DNA of 33,832 nt from Actinomycetes bacterium (lineage in GTDB: Bacteria > Actinomycetota > Actinomycetes > Jiangellales > Jiangellaceae): NCBI GenBank assembly GCA_021793295.1, contig JAJYTA010000032.1, positions 1-33,832 on the forward strand, read 5' to 3'. The notes below the pieces were generated by a model. The model did no database searches and was not told the DNA's origin. It was given only the letters and a program-made list of their open reading frames with translations. The position numbers and the translations under genes were made by a program. Below, piece by piece: positions 1 through 8,400 of this stretch. Within the stretch, counting starts at the first letter, position 1. Every line of letters begins with the position of its first letter.

Positions 1-287
1 GGCATCGCCGAAGCCAGCACCGAGCCGGACGCAGCGTCGCCTGCGTGTCCGGGCAGCGCGACCTGCCGCGGCACCCCGTAGGCCGCGAAGTCACCGGTTC
101 CCACGACGTCGAGCTCGGTGCGCTCCCCCGTCCCGACCACGATCAGCAGCTCGGGACTGGCGTTGTGCAGCTCGCGCAAGGCCGCCCGGCACGCGTCGCG
201 CAGTACCTCGAGCCGCCCGTCGTGGCGCGGGCCGATCTCGGGCACCAGCAGCGGCGGATGCGGACAGATCGCGGCGGAGACCAGCAC
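1..287 (-). CDS. Extradiol-dioxygenase-like protein (5' part only)
   Basis: The first 95 codons of a minus-strand gene that runs off the left edge. The product begins (GTG read as Met) VLVSAAICPHPPLLVPEIG, the characteristic N terminus of the actinobacterial family annotated as class III extradiol ring-cleavage dioxygenase subunit-B-like proteins. In many actinomycetes this gene lies between miaB and miaA; its substrate is unknown. The GTG at 287-285 is forced because an in-frame TAG lies four codons upstream. A GGAGG sits almost on top of the start, unusually close for a Shine-Dalgarno site. Here miaB is 11 kb away instead of adjacent, with accessory genes in between. Family assignment is fairly sure; biochemical function is not. 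Confidence 0.75.
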   Translation of the reverse strand, partial: MLVSAAICPHPPLLVPEIGPRHDGRLEVLRDACRAALRELHNASPELLIVVGTGERTELDVVGTGDFAAYGVPRQVALPGHAGDAASGSVLASAM

Positions 288-365
288 CCCTCCAGGCTAG
301 CTTCGCCGTGCTCAGGACACGCCGAAGCTGGGCGCCTTACCGCTCAACCCCCCGGACATGGTCGA

Positions 366-860
366 ATGTCTGACATGTTCGACACCGCCCACCCGCTGCA
401 GCTCGCGGCCGCCGGTGTCATCGTGCTCATCGGCCTGGGCTGCTGCCTGGCGTGGCTCCCCGCTGGGCGGCGCGACCCCACGGGGCCCGCGGCACGCATC
501 TTCATGACGGTCGGCCTGGTGATGTCCGTCCTCGACTTCGGCGGCGTGGGCAGCGTGCTCGGGCTCTCCTTGACCGCGCTGGGCGTGCTCATCGCCTGGG
601 AGGGCCAGCCCGCCCCCGAGGTGCCACGTCCCCCGCGGCTGGGCATCGTCATCGCCGTCGTGGCCACTGCCCTGGCCACGGCGGCCATGTTCGAAGGCTG
701 GGGCCCGCTCGGCCAGCTTCCGGCGCAGGTCCGCGCCGTGGCCACCCTGGCCATCGCCACCACCGGCGGTCTGGCCGCGCTGGCGGTCGCCGACCGAGCG
801 CGCGTGGCGCTGCGCGAAGCCGTTCGCCGCCGTTTCGACGCTGCGACGACCACGGACTGA
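366..860 (+). CDS. Small four-helix membrane protein, unknown function
   Basis: A 164-residue hydrophobic protein with about four predicted membrane helices, near residues 13-33, 48-72, 94-115 and 126-148, and a short basic C-terminal tail (ADRARVALREAVRRRF). The ATG at 366 was chosen because the longer in-frame extension reads into Arg/Pro/His-rich shadow sequence lying antisense to the gene ending at position 1. The ribosome site is weak, and an ATG at 375 is an alternative. It is transcribed divergently from the extradiol-like gene and separated from the next operon by 143 bp that hold that operon's promoter. I do not recognise the family. It is likely an actinobacterial conserved membrane protein or a local orphan. 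Confidence 0.6.
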   Translation: MSDMFDTAHPLQLAAAGVIVLIGLGCCLAWLPAGRRDPTGPAARIFMTVGLVMSVLDFGGVGSVLGLSLTALGVLIAWEGQPAPEVPRPPRLGIVIAVVATALATAAMFEGWGPLGQLPAQVRAVATLAIATTGGLAALAVADRARVALREAVRRRFDAATTTD

Positions 861-933
861 AGCACCCCACCGACACTCGCCGAACCCCGCCACCACGCAC
901 CGACGACCGCGACGTTCGCAGGTCACCGGACCC

Positions 934-972
934 TTGACCTGCTGCGGGACGGACGGTAACGTCACCGTGACG
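934..972 (+). promoter_or_regulatory. Promoter of the cupin/ABC/NCS1 operon with overlapping palindrome
   Basis: TTGACC (934-939), a 17-nt spacer and TAACGT (957-962) form a good sigma-70/HrdB-type promoter with a predicted start near 969. The -10 element and start are overlapped by a second perfect inverted repeat, CGTCAC-C-GTGACG (960-972), which could be another regulator site. Predicted from sequence only. Confidence 0.6.
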
Positions 973-988
973 CGGAAAGCGTTTTCCG
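973..988. promoter_or_regulatory. LacI-family-type operator upstream of cupin operon
   Basis: CGGAAAGCGTTTTCCG is a 16-bp palindrome with one mismatched pair and the central CG typical of LacI/GalR-family operators. It lies at about +5 to +20 from the predicted start and just ahead of the ribosome site GAGGAGGGG at 992-1000, a position suited to repression. A near-identical palindrome lies at 5417-5434. No LacI-family gene is in the window. Confidence 0.65.
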
Positions 989-1003
989 GTCGAGGAGGGG
1001 TTC

Positions 1004-1345
1004 ATGGGTGAACCTGCGACGGCTCAACTCGACACGATCGAGGCGCAAGCGTGCTCGTGCGGATCGACCCGTCGGGCGTTCGTCGACGCACGGCCCGGGA
1101 CCGCCAGCGTGCACCTACTCGACGTTCGCGACGCGGCGACCCACTACCACCGCACGGCCACCGAGCTGTACATCGTCCTCGACGGAGAAGGCACGGTCGA
1201 ACTCGACGGCACGGCGCACCCGGCGCGTGCGCTCAGTGCGTTCCTGATCCCGCCTGGCTGCCGCCATCGCGCCGTCGGTGACCTCCGCATGCTCGTCGTC
1301 GCCATCCCAGCCGCCGATGACAAGGACGAGTTCTTCGATGACTGA
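1004..1345 (+). CDS. Small single-domain cupin
   Basis: A 113-residue cupin. The first motif is intact, THYHRTATELYIVLDGEG, with the His-x-His and Glu metal ligands, and the second motif IPPGCRHRAVG supplies the last His, so the metal site looks complete. It is the first gene of the operon, with a strong ribosome site GAGGAGGGG before the ATG. Its 3' end overlaps the permease gene by 8 nt. Such cupins can be isomerases, dioxygenases or small-molecule sensors; here, leading a transport operon, it may act on or sense the imported compound. That role is inference. Family call is firm, substrate unknown. Confidence 0.8.
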   Translation: MGEPATAQLDTIEAQACSCGSTRRAFVDARPGTASVHLLDVRDAATHYHRTATELYIVLDGEGTVELDGTAHPARALSAFLIPPGCRHRAVGDLRMLVVAIPAADDKDEFFDD

Positions 1346-2225
1346 CGTTTCCAGCCGCGACCGAACGACGAGTGCAGGGTCGCCACGCGGGCCGGCCGGG
1401 CCACGACACGACGCCACCGACCAGCGCAGCGTCCTGGAGCACCTCGCCCGCTTCGCCGCAGCCGTATGGCGACCCGCCGTCCTCCTGGCGCTGATCGGCG
1501 TGGTGTGGTGGGCCGTGACCGCAGCTGAGCTGTTCCCCCGCTACCTCGTACCGACGCCCGGCGCGGTGTGGGCCACGCTTCTCGAAGACCGGGAGATGCT
1601 GGCCGTACACACCTGGGTCACCGCGTATGAGACCGTCATCGGTTTCCTGCTGGCCACGCTGGCCGGGCTCCTGGCCGCGGTGCTCATCGTGTATTCGTCG
1701 ACCCTCGAGAAGGCGTTGTATCCGCTGATCTTGTTCGCCCAGGTCATCCCCAAGATCGCCATTGCACCGATCCTCGTGGTCTGGTTCGGCTTCGGCCCGG
1801 AGCCGAAGATCATCCTGGCAGTGCTGATCGCGTTCTTCCCCGTGGTCATCTCCGGTGTCGCCGGCCTGCGCTCCACCGACCCGGAACTGCTGGACCTGTC
1901 AGCCACCATGGGCGCCAGCCGCTGGCAAACCTTCCGCAAGATCCGGTTCCCCGGCTCACTCCCACACTTGCTCGCCGGGCTCAAGGTGGCCGCGACGCTG
2001 GCCGTCGTCGGCGCGGTGGTGGGCGAGTTCGTCGGTGCGGACGAGGGCCTGGGCTACGTGCTGCTCCTGGCCAGCGGCAACTTGAACTCGTCGTTGCTGT
2101 TCGCCGACCTGATCCTCATGTCCGTCCTCGGAGTCGCGCTCTTCGTGCTCGTGGAGCTCGCCGAAGCCCTGCTGATCCCATGGCACGCCAGTCGGCGCCA
2201 GGGCATCGCGATGACCACGTCCTGA
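1338..2225 (+). CDS. ABC importer permease, SsuC/TauC/ThiX type
   Basis: A 295-residue BPD-type permease. After a hydrophilic N-terminal tail come about six membrane helices. The EAA-like cytoplasmic loop, which docks on the ATPase, is visible around ATMGASRWQTFRKIRFPGSLP. The pattern LFAQVIPKIAIAPILVVWFGFG is typical of the nitrate/sulfonate/taurine/HMP-precursor permease subfamily. ATG 1338 starts inside the cupin gene (8-nt overlap), so the genes are translationally coupled; the longer in-frame extension is only antisense shadow of cupin sequence. It works with the lipoprotein at 2253 and the ATPase at 3262. The substrate cannot be read from the permease. Confidence 0.88.
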   Translation: MTDVSSRDRTTSAGSPRGPAGPRHDATDQRSVLEHLARFAAAVWRPAVLLALIGVVWWAVTAAELFPRYLVPTPGAVWATLLEDREMLAVHTWVTAYETVIGFLLATLAGLLAAVLIVYSSTLEKALYPLILFAQVIPKIAIAPILVVWFGFGPEPKIILAVLIAFFPVVISGVAGLRSTDPELLDLSATMGASRWQTFRKIRFPGSLPHLLAGLKVAATLAVVGAVVGEFVGADEGLGYVLLLASGNLNSSLLFADLILMSVLGVALFVLVELAEALLIPWHASRRQGIAMTTS

Positions 2226-2252
2226 CCGACCAGCCCGAGAAAGGTGCTCACC

Positions 2253-3257
2253 ATGCGACGTAGCTTGCTCACCGCCGCCGCGGCCGGCCTGCTCGCCGTG
2301 GCCGGCTGCGGTGGCGATGACGACGCCACAACCAGCGCGGACGGCGGCCTGACCGAAGTGACGATGACGTTGAACTGGGTTCCGTACGGCGAGCACGCGC
2401 CCTTCTACTACGGCGTGGCCGAGGGTATCTACGAGGAGGAGGGCATCGACCTCGAGATCAAACCGGGCAGCGGATCGGGCACCACGGTCCAGCAGGTGGC
2501 GCAGGCGCAGACCGACTTCGGCTGGGCCGACACCCCTCCCCTGCTCAACGGGATCAGCGAGGGCATGCCCGTGAAAAGCCTCGGGGTGTACCTCCAAGCC
2601 GGGCCTTCGTCGGTGGAGTTCTTCGCCGACCAGGGCATCACCGAACCCGCTGATCTGGTCGGCAAGACCGTGGCCGGCACACCCGGCGACGCGATGTATG
2701 CGACGTTCCCGGCCTGGCTGTCGGTCAACGGCGTCGACCCCGACGACGTCGAGATCGTCAACGTCGACCCGGCCGGCAAGATCGCCGCGCTGGTCGAAGG
2801 ACGCGCCGACGCGATCATGGGATTCTTCCACGACCAGGCGCCGACCATCGAGGATCTCAGCGGCAAGACCGTCGACGTACTGCTCTACTCCGAGTTCGGC
2901 ATGAACCTGCTCGGCACCGGCATCATCGCCCACCAGAAAACGATCGACGAGGATCCTGAACTGGTCAGCGCGTTCGTCCGCGCCACCGAACGTTCATGGG
3001 AGGCCGCTGCCGAGGATCCCGAGGCCGCGGCGGCAGCCATGGAAGACAACGCCGGCGAGACGCCGCCGGCCGACGTCCTACGCGATCAGCTCGAGAAGAG
3101 CATCGGCCTGCTGCAACTCGACACGGCCGGGACACCGGGCGTCAACACCGAAGCGCAGTGGCAGGAGACCATCGATCTGCTCGCCGAGCACGCCGACCTC
3201 ACCGATGCGGGCGAGCCGGCCACGTACTGGGATCCGTCGTTCAGTGAAGCCGAGTGA
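2253..3257 (+). CDS. ABC substrate-binding lipoprotein, NMT1/THI5 family
   Basis: A 334-residue lipoprotein. The signal MRRSLLTAAAAGLLAVAGC ends in a lipobox with Cys19, so it is anchored outside the membrane. The start LNWVPYGEHAPFYYGVAEG, then GTTVQQVAQAQTDFGWAD and GLVEGRADA-like segments, are hallmarks of NMT1/THI5-type binding proteins, which carry pyrimidine precursors, riboflavin-like compounds, sulfonates or nitrate. The GTG at 2244 is in frame, but GAGAAAGG at 2237-2244 is correctly spaced for the ATG at 2253. The HAPFYYG motif is closest to thiamine-precursor (ThiY) or flavin-type binders, but co-regulation with a sugar dehydrogenase leaves the ligand open. Confidence 0.88.
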   Translation: MRRSLLTAAAAGLLAVAGCGGDDDATTSADGGLTEVTMTLNWVPYGEHAPFYYGVAEGIYEEEGIDLEIKPGSGSGTTVQQVAQAQTDFGWADTPPLLNGISEGMPVKSLGVYLQAGPSSVEFFADQGITEPADLVGKTVAGTPGDAMYATFPAWLSVNGVDPDDVEIVNVDPAGKIAALVEGRADAIMGFFHDQAPTIEDLSGKTVDVLLYSEFGMNLLGTGIIAHQKTIDEDPELVSAFVRATERSWEAAAEDPEAAAAAMEDNAGETPPADVLRDQLEKSIGLLQLDTAGTPGVNTEAQWQETIDLLAEHADLTDAGEPATYWDPSFSEAE

Positions 3258-3261
3258 GCCG

Positions 3262-4077
3262 ATGCAGCCACAGACAGCCATGCCGCGAAATTCTGCTCAA
3301 CCCGCGACCGCCACGATCGAGATCCGCAATCTGACCTGTACGTTCACGTCGAAGCGCCAGAGCACGACGGCGTTGCAAGACGTCTCGCTGACCGTCGCGC
3401 CGGGCGAGTTCGTCACCATCGTCGGCCCGTCGGGCTGCGGCAAGTCGACCCTGCTCAAGATCATCGCCGGGCTCGTCCAGCCGAGCGAGGGTGAGGTGAT
3501 GCTGCTCGGTAACGCGGTCCGCGAGCCGCAGCGCGACATCGGTTTCGCCTTCCAACGCGCAGCCCTGCTGGAGTGGCGCGGTGCGCGCGCCAACATCCTC
3601 CTGCAGGCGGAAATGCGCGGGATGGACAAGGACGCGGCCGCAGCGCGAGCCGACCACCTCATCGAACTGACCGGCCTGTCCGGGTTCGAAGACGCGCTGC
3701 CGCATGAGCTCTCCGGCGGCATGCAGCAGCGGGTGGCCCTGTGCCGGGCGTTGCTGCACGAGCCTCCGGTCCTGCTCATGGATGAACCGTTCGGTGCACT
3801 CGACGCGCTCACCAGGGAACACATGAACGTCGAGATGCACCGCTTGTGGCGTGAGACCTCGACCACGGTCGTCCTGGTGACGCACTCGATCGCCGAGGCC
3901 GTCTATCTCGGCCAGCGGGTCGTGGTCATGACACCGCGGCCGGGACGCATCCACGAGGTGTACGACGTCGATCTGCCCGCCGAGCGCGACTACGGCACGA
4001 CGATGTCCAGCCCGGCCTTCGAGACTCTGGCGAGGAACATCCGCGGTCTGCTCGGTGCCAGCGGCCACCACGGATGA
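3262..4077 (+). CDS. ABC importer ATPase, SsuB/TauB/ThiZ type
   Basis: A 271-residue ATP-binding subunit energising the importer. Walker A is GPSGCGKST (residues 55-63), the Q-loop lies in IGFAFQRAALLEWRGA, the signature is LSGGMQQR, Walker B is VLLMDEPFGALDALT, and the switch His is in VLVTHSIAEAV. These are the hallmarks of nitrate/sulfonate/taurine-class ATPases. ATG 3262 follows the binding-protein stop by 4 nt; ATG 3280 is a possible internal alternative because the first 18 residues are poorly conserved. The stop overlaps the next gene as ATGA, so permease, binding protein, ATPase and NCS1-like permease are one translational chain. Confidence 0.9.
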   Translation: MQPQTAMPRNSAQPATATIEIRNLTCTFTSKRQSTTALQDVSLTVAPGEFVTIVGPSGCGKSTLLKIIAGLVQPSEGEVMLLGNAVREPQRDIGFAFQRAALLEWRGARANILLQAEMRGMDKDAAAARADHLIELTGLSGFEDALPHELSGGMQQRVALCRALLHEPPVLLMDEPFGALDALTREHMNVEMHRLWRETSTTVVLVTHSIAEAVYLGQRVVVMTPRPGRIHEVYDVDLPAERDYGTTMSSPAFETLARNIRGLLGASGHHG

Positions 4078-5285
4078 CGCCGAGCCGTCCGGGCGCATCC
4101 GGCCCGGCCATCGTTGCGGAACGGAGGTGGTGGGACACCGCCGGGGCCTGGTTGGCCATCGGCACGTCGCCGGCTGCCCTCGTGTTCGGCGCCGGTATCG
4201 CCGATCGCCACGACGGCCCCATGCCCGCGGCGGCGTTGGTGCTCGGCAGTACGGCCATCATGTGCTTGTTGCTGGCCCAGGGTCGCCTCGGGCTGCGACC
4301 ACCGCACGGCGAGGGATGGTCACTGGCGGACATCCTCGACGCCTACACGCCGCGGCGCGACCGGCGTCTGGTCGCCGCGCTCATGGCGCTGGGCATGGCC
4401 GGCTGGCTCGGTTTCAACGCCGGCCTCGGCGGCGCTGCGCTCGGCTCGTTGCTCGGCGCACCACGCTGGGTGGGAGTCGCCTTGCTCGGGCTCCCCCTGC
4501 TCGCTCTCGCCCTGGCCGGTCAGCACCGGTGGAACGGGCCTGCCGTGCTCACCACCATGGCGGCGCTCGCGCTGATCGTCCTGGTGGCCGCCCAGAACTC
4601 GCACACGCAGGCCCCGCTGACCCTGGAGACAGGCCCGTGGGGTCTGCTGTTCGCCGACGTCTCGGTGTTCGTCGGATACGTGGCGGTGTTCGCCCTGCGG
4701 GCGCCGGACTTCACGGCCGGGCTACGCGGGCGCGCCGACCTGTGGGCCTGCGCAACCGTGCTGATCGTGCCGACGGTGGTGGCCGCCGGCGCCGGGGCCA
4801 CCGTTGCCCTGCACGACGGCTCGAGCGATCTCGTCGCGCATCTGCAGACGTCGACGGTCGGAACCGTGCTGATCGTGCTCGCGGTGGCGGCGCCGTCGTT
4901 GACGGCCTACCACTCCGGCGGCCTGGCGCTGCGAACCGTGCTGAGCACCTCGCTGCGCCGTTGCACGCTGCTGATCGGAGCTGCTGGGCTCGCGCTGGCC
5001 ACCAGTGGTTTCGAGACGGTACTCCTGCCCTGGCTGACGGTTCTGGCGGCCGTGCTGCCGCCGTTGATCGTTCCGCTGGCCTTCGAAGCGCGCTCGCGGC
5101 GACGCGGGAGGACACCCGTGTCGGTCAGCGCGTGGAGTTGGCTGCCGGCCGCCGTGCTCGGCATCGCGTTGACAGCGGCGGGAGTACCCGGTGCCGCCTT
5201 GGTGGGCCTCGCAGCCGCCTTCGTGTCGACTGCCGCGGTGCGCGGACACGGCCGGATGCGGACACGCCGGCTCGCCCGGCGCTAG
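4074..5285 (+). CDS. Divergent NCS1-like (cytosine/purine permease-type) transporter
   Basis: A 403-residue integral membrane protein with roughly eleven to twelve hydrophobic helices. The segment GWLGFNAGLGGAALGSLLG resembles the helix-3 region of NCS1 transporters (CodB/CytX group, usually 400-450 residues), and the order of helices and loops fits, but identity to textbook members looks low. It starts inside the ATPase stop (ATGA), so it belongs to the importer operon. CytX-type permeases often accompany thiamine-precursor ABC importers, which supports a nucleobase or pyrimidine-like cargo; this is inference. Alternative: an unrelated secondary transporter or a membrane partner of the ABC system. 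Confidence 0.55.
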   Translation: MTPSRPGASGPAIVAERRWWDTAGAWLAIGTSPAALVFGAGIADRHDGPMPAAALVLGSTAIMCLLLAQGRLGLRPPHGEGWSLADILDAYTPRRDRRLVAALMALGMAGWLGFNAGLGGAALGSLLGAPRWVGVALLGLPLLALALAGQHRWNGPAVLTTMAALALIVLVAAQNSHTQAPLTLETGPWGLLFADVSVFVGYVAVFALRAPDFTAGLRGRADLWACATVLIVPTVVAAGAGATVALHDGSSDLVAHLQTSTVGTVLIVLAVAAPSLTAYHSGGLALRTVLSTSLRRCTLLIGAAGLALATSGFETVLLPWLTVLAAVLPPLIVPLAFEARSRRRGRTPVSVSAWSWLPAAVLGIALTAAGVPGAALVGLAAAFVSTAAVRGHGRMRTRRLARR

Positions 5286-5324
5286 CCGGTCAACACCGCG
5301 AACGGCGCAGGTCACGGCTTTCCG

Positions 5325-5340
5325 GCCCGGCGGTCCGGGC
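5325..5340. terminator. Possible short GC hairpin after the NCS1-like gene
   Basis: GCCCGG-cggt-CCGGGC forms a 6-bp stem with a tetraloop 40 bp after the operon's last stop. There is no T-run, so it is at best a weak terminator or mRNA 3' stabiliser. Confidence 0.3.
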
Positions 5341-5386
5341 AGGTCGACGACGGCCGCGGCGAACCGGCACAACTCGCTGCGCTGTG

Positions 5387-5415
5387 TTGACGTGGTGACG
5401 CCGTCCCCGTATGGT
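5387..5415 (+). promoter_or_regulatory. Promoter of the ThuA/sugar-dehydrogenase gene
   Basis: TTGACG (5387-5392), a 17-nt spacer and TATGGT (5410-5415) make a clear sigma-70-type promoter with a predicted start near 5422 and a leader of about 66 nt. The operator at 5417-5434 covers the predicted start. Confidence 0.65.
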
Positions 5416-5416
5416 C

Positions 5417-5434
5417 TCGGAAAGCGCTTACCGA
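5417..5434. promoter_or_regulatory. LacI-family-type operator at the ThuA promoter
   Basis: TCGGAAAGCGCTTACCGA is an 18-bp palindrome with a single mismatched pair and a central CG. It shares the 9-base run CGGAAAGCG with the operator at 973-988. Spanning about -5 to +13 of the predicted transcript, it is ideally placed to block transcription until a sugar-like inducer appears. Confidence 0.7.
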
Positions 5435-5487
5435 GTGGCAGAACCACTGCACGATGCAGCCCGTTCGACGCACCGGAGGTGCCGGAC

Positions 5488-8400
5488 ATGCCTCGCTCAG
5501 CCTTGATCACGACGCTCGTGGCCACCATGTCGGCAGTTGCTCTTCCCGCTGCCGGCCTCTCCCTGGGCGCTGAGCCCGCATCAGGGCTGACGAGTTCGGC
5601 CACGACGCCGCCAGTGTCGGCCCAGCAGGCCGAGTTCGACGCGTTGGTGTTCTCGAAGACGACGAACTTCTACCACGATTCCATCCCGGCCGGTGTCGCG
5701 GCGATCGAGGCGCTCGGGGCCGAACACGGGTTCAACGTCGTCGCCTCGGACGATTCGGCGATGTTCACCGACGAGTCCCTGGCCGAGTTCGAGGTGGTGA
5801 TCTTCAACAACACGAACTCCACCCCGGCCGCGGGCAACCTGCTCGACGATGACCAGCGAGCGGCCTTCCAGCGCTACATCCGAAACGGCGGCGGCTTCGT
5901 CGGCATCCACTCGGCTTCCGGCACCGAACGCGACTGGGACTGGTACGGCCAGTTGGTCGGGGCGTTCTTCGCCAGCCACCCACCCGTGCAGGAGCTCGAG
6001 GTGGAAGTCGACGATTCGTTGCACCCCTCGACCAGCCACCTGCCTCAGGAATGGGTACGCACCGAGGAACCCTACGACTTCGCCACGAACCCCCGCGGTG
6101 ACGTGCACGTGCTCGCCAGCTACGACAGCACGTCCTACGACGGCCACACGATGGGCGCCGATCACCCCATCACGTGGTGCCAGCACTACGACGGCGGGCG
6201 CTCGTGGTTCACCGGGATGGGTCATGCGTCCTCGGCCTTCACCGACGAGCCGCTGTTCGTCCAACATCTGCTCGGCGGCATCCAATGGGCGGCCGGCGTG
6301 GTCGACGGCGACTGCGCGGCCAGCGCCAACGAGAACTTCGAGAAGATCCAACTCGACGGCAACACCGACGACCCGTTGGCCATGGACATCGACGAGCAGG
6401 GCCGGGTGTTCTACGTCCAACGCGGCGGGGCGCTGAAGTACTACGACCCCGACTCGGCGCGAACCCACCTGGCTGCGACGTTCGATGTCCTGGTGGAGCA
6501 CACCCACGGCATGCACGGCATCGTCCTCGATCCCGAGTTCGGCGAGAACCATTGGCTCTATGTCTATTACTCGCCGCTGGACGACGACGTCAGCCGCGTG
6601 TCGCGGTTCACCTTCGACGAATCCACCGGCACGCTGGACATGGACTCGGAGAAGGTGCTGTTCGAGATCAACTCTCAGCGCGCGGTCAATGCCCACGAAG
6701 GCGGCGGGATGGATTTCGACGCCGACGGCAACCTCTACGTCGCCACCGGCGACAACTCACTGCCGTGCTGCAGCGGCTACGGCGCCACCGACGAACGGCC
6801 GGGCTTCGAGCACAGCGATGCGCAACGGTCGTCGGCCAACACCAACGACCTGCGCGGAAAGATCCTGCGGGTGCACCCGGAGGACGACGGCACGTACACG
6901 ATCCCCGAGGGCAACCTGTTCGAGCCGGGCACGGACCAGACCCGGCCCGAGATCTACGTCATGGGGTTGCGCAACCCGTACCGCATCCACGTCGATCCCG
7001 AAACCGGCTGGCTGTACTGGGGCGACGTCGGCCCCGACGCCAGAGTCGACAGCGAGACCCGCGGCAGCAAGGGCTACGACGAGTACAACCAGGCGCGTGA
7101 AGCCGGCTTCTTCGGCTGGCCGTACTGCATCGGTGCGAACCACGCCTACAACGACTTCGACTTCGCCACTGGTGAGTCCGGACCGCTCTACGACTGCACC
7201 GGCGGACCGGTCAACGACTCGCCCAACAACACCGGGCTGGCCCAGTTGCCGCCGGCGCAGCCGGCTTGGTTGCCCTACCCGTACGACACCTCGCCGCAGT
7301 ACCCGGAGCTGGGCGAAGGCGGGCGCCTGGCCGTCGCCGGCCCGACCTACCACTTCGACCCGGACCTGGACTCCGAAGCCAAGTTCCCGCAGTACTACGA
7401 CGACACCGTGTTCATCGCCGAGTGGACCCGCAACACGATCTTCGAGGTACAGCTCGACGAGAACGGCCGGCCGGCCATCATCAACCCGTTCCTGCCCGGC
7501 GTGGAGTTCTTGCGCCCCATCGACCTGCAGTTCGGGCCGGACGGCTCCCTCTACGTCATCGAGTGGGGCAGCAACTACGGCGGCTCCGGACGCGGTGACC
7601 CGAACACCGACTCCGGCATCTACAAGATCAATTACGCCAAGGTCGGCGAGCGCTCGCCGGTGGCCAAGGCGAGTGCGACCCCCACGTCCGGGCAGCCGCC
7701 GCTGACGGTGGACTTCTCCAGCACCGGCTCCGGCGACCCTGATGACCATCCGATCACCTACGCCTGGGACTTCGACGCCGACGGCACCATCGACTCCACC
7801 GAGGCGAACCCGTCGCACACCTACACCGAACGCGGCGACTTCACCGCCCAGCTCACCGTCACCGACCCGACCGGGCGTACGGGGGTCGCGAACATCCCGA
7901 TCACCGTCGGCAACACCGCGCCGGTGGTCGAGATGGTCGAGCCGCGGGACGGGCAGGTCTTCGACTTCGGCGCACCGATCGACTTCGAGTTGACCGTCTC
8001 CGACGCCGAGGACGGCAGCTCGATCGACGGCACCATCGACTGTCAGCGGGTCATCACCCAGCCCGCGCTCGGGCACGACCAGCACGGTCACCCGTTGGAG
8101 CAGTATCGCGGCTGCAGCGGAACCATCCAGGCGATCATCGACGACGGCCACAGCGAGATCGACAACATCTTCTACATCGTCGACTCGACCTACACCGACA
8201 CCGGCGGCGACGGCGCCTCGGCGCTGACCGGAGGCGACTCGGCGATCCTGCAGCCGCGGCTGAAGCAGGCCGAGCACTGGACGAACGCCGGCGAGGTGGC
8301 GCTGTTCGACACCGAGGAAGGCGACGGCGGGCGCATGGTCGGTGACATCGGCCACGGCGACTGGGTGTCGTTCGAACCGGTGAACCTGCGCGGCATCTCT

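Noticed and set aside
45-365. N-terminal extension of the membrane protein at 366-860
   Set aside because: It reads antisense to the conserved start of the extradiol-like gene and is Arg/Pro/His-rich shadow sequence.
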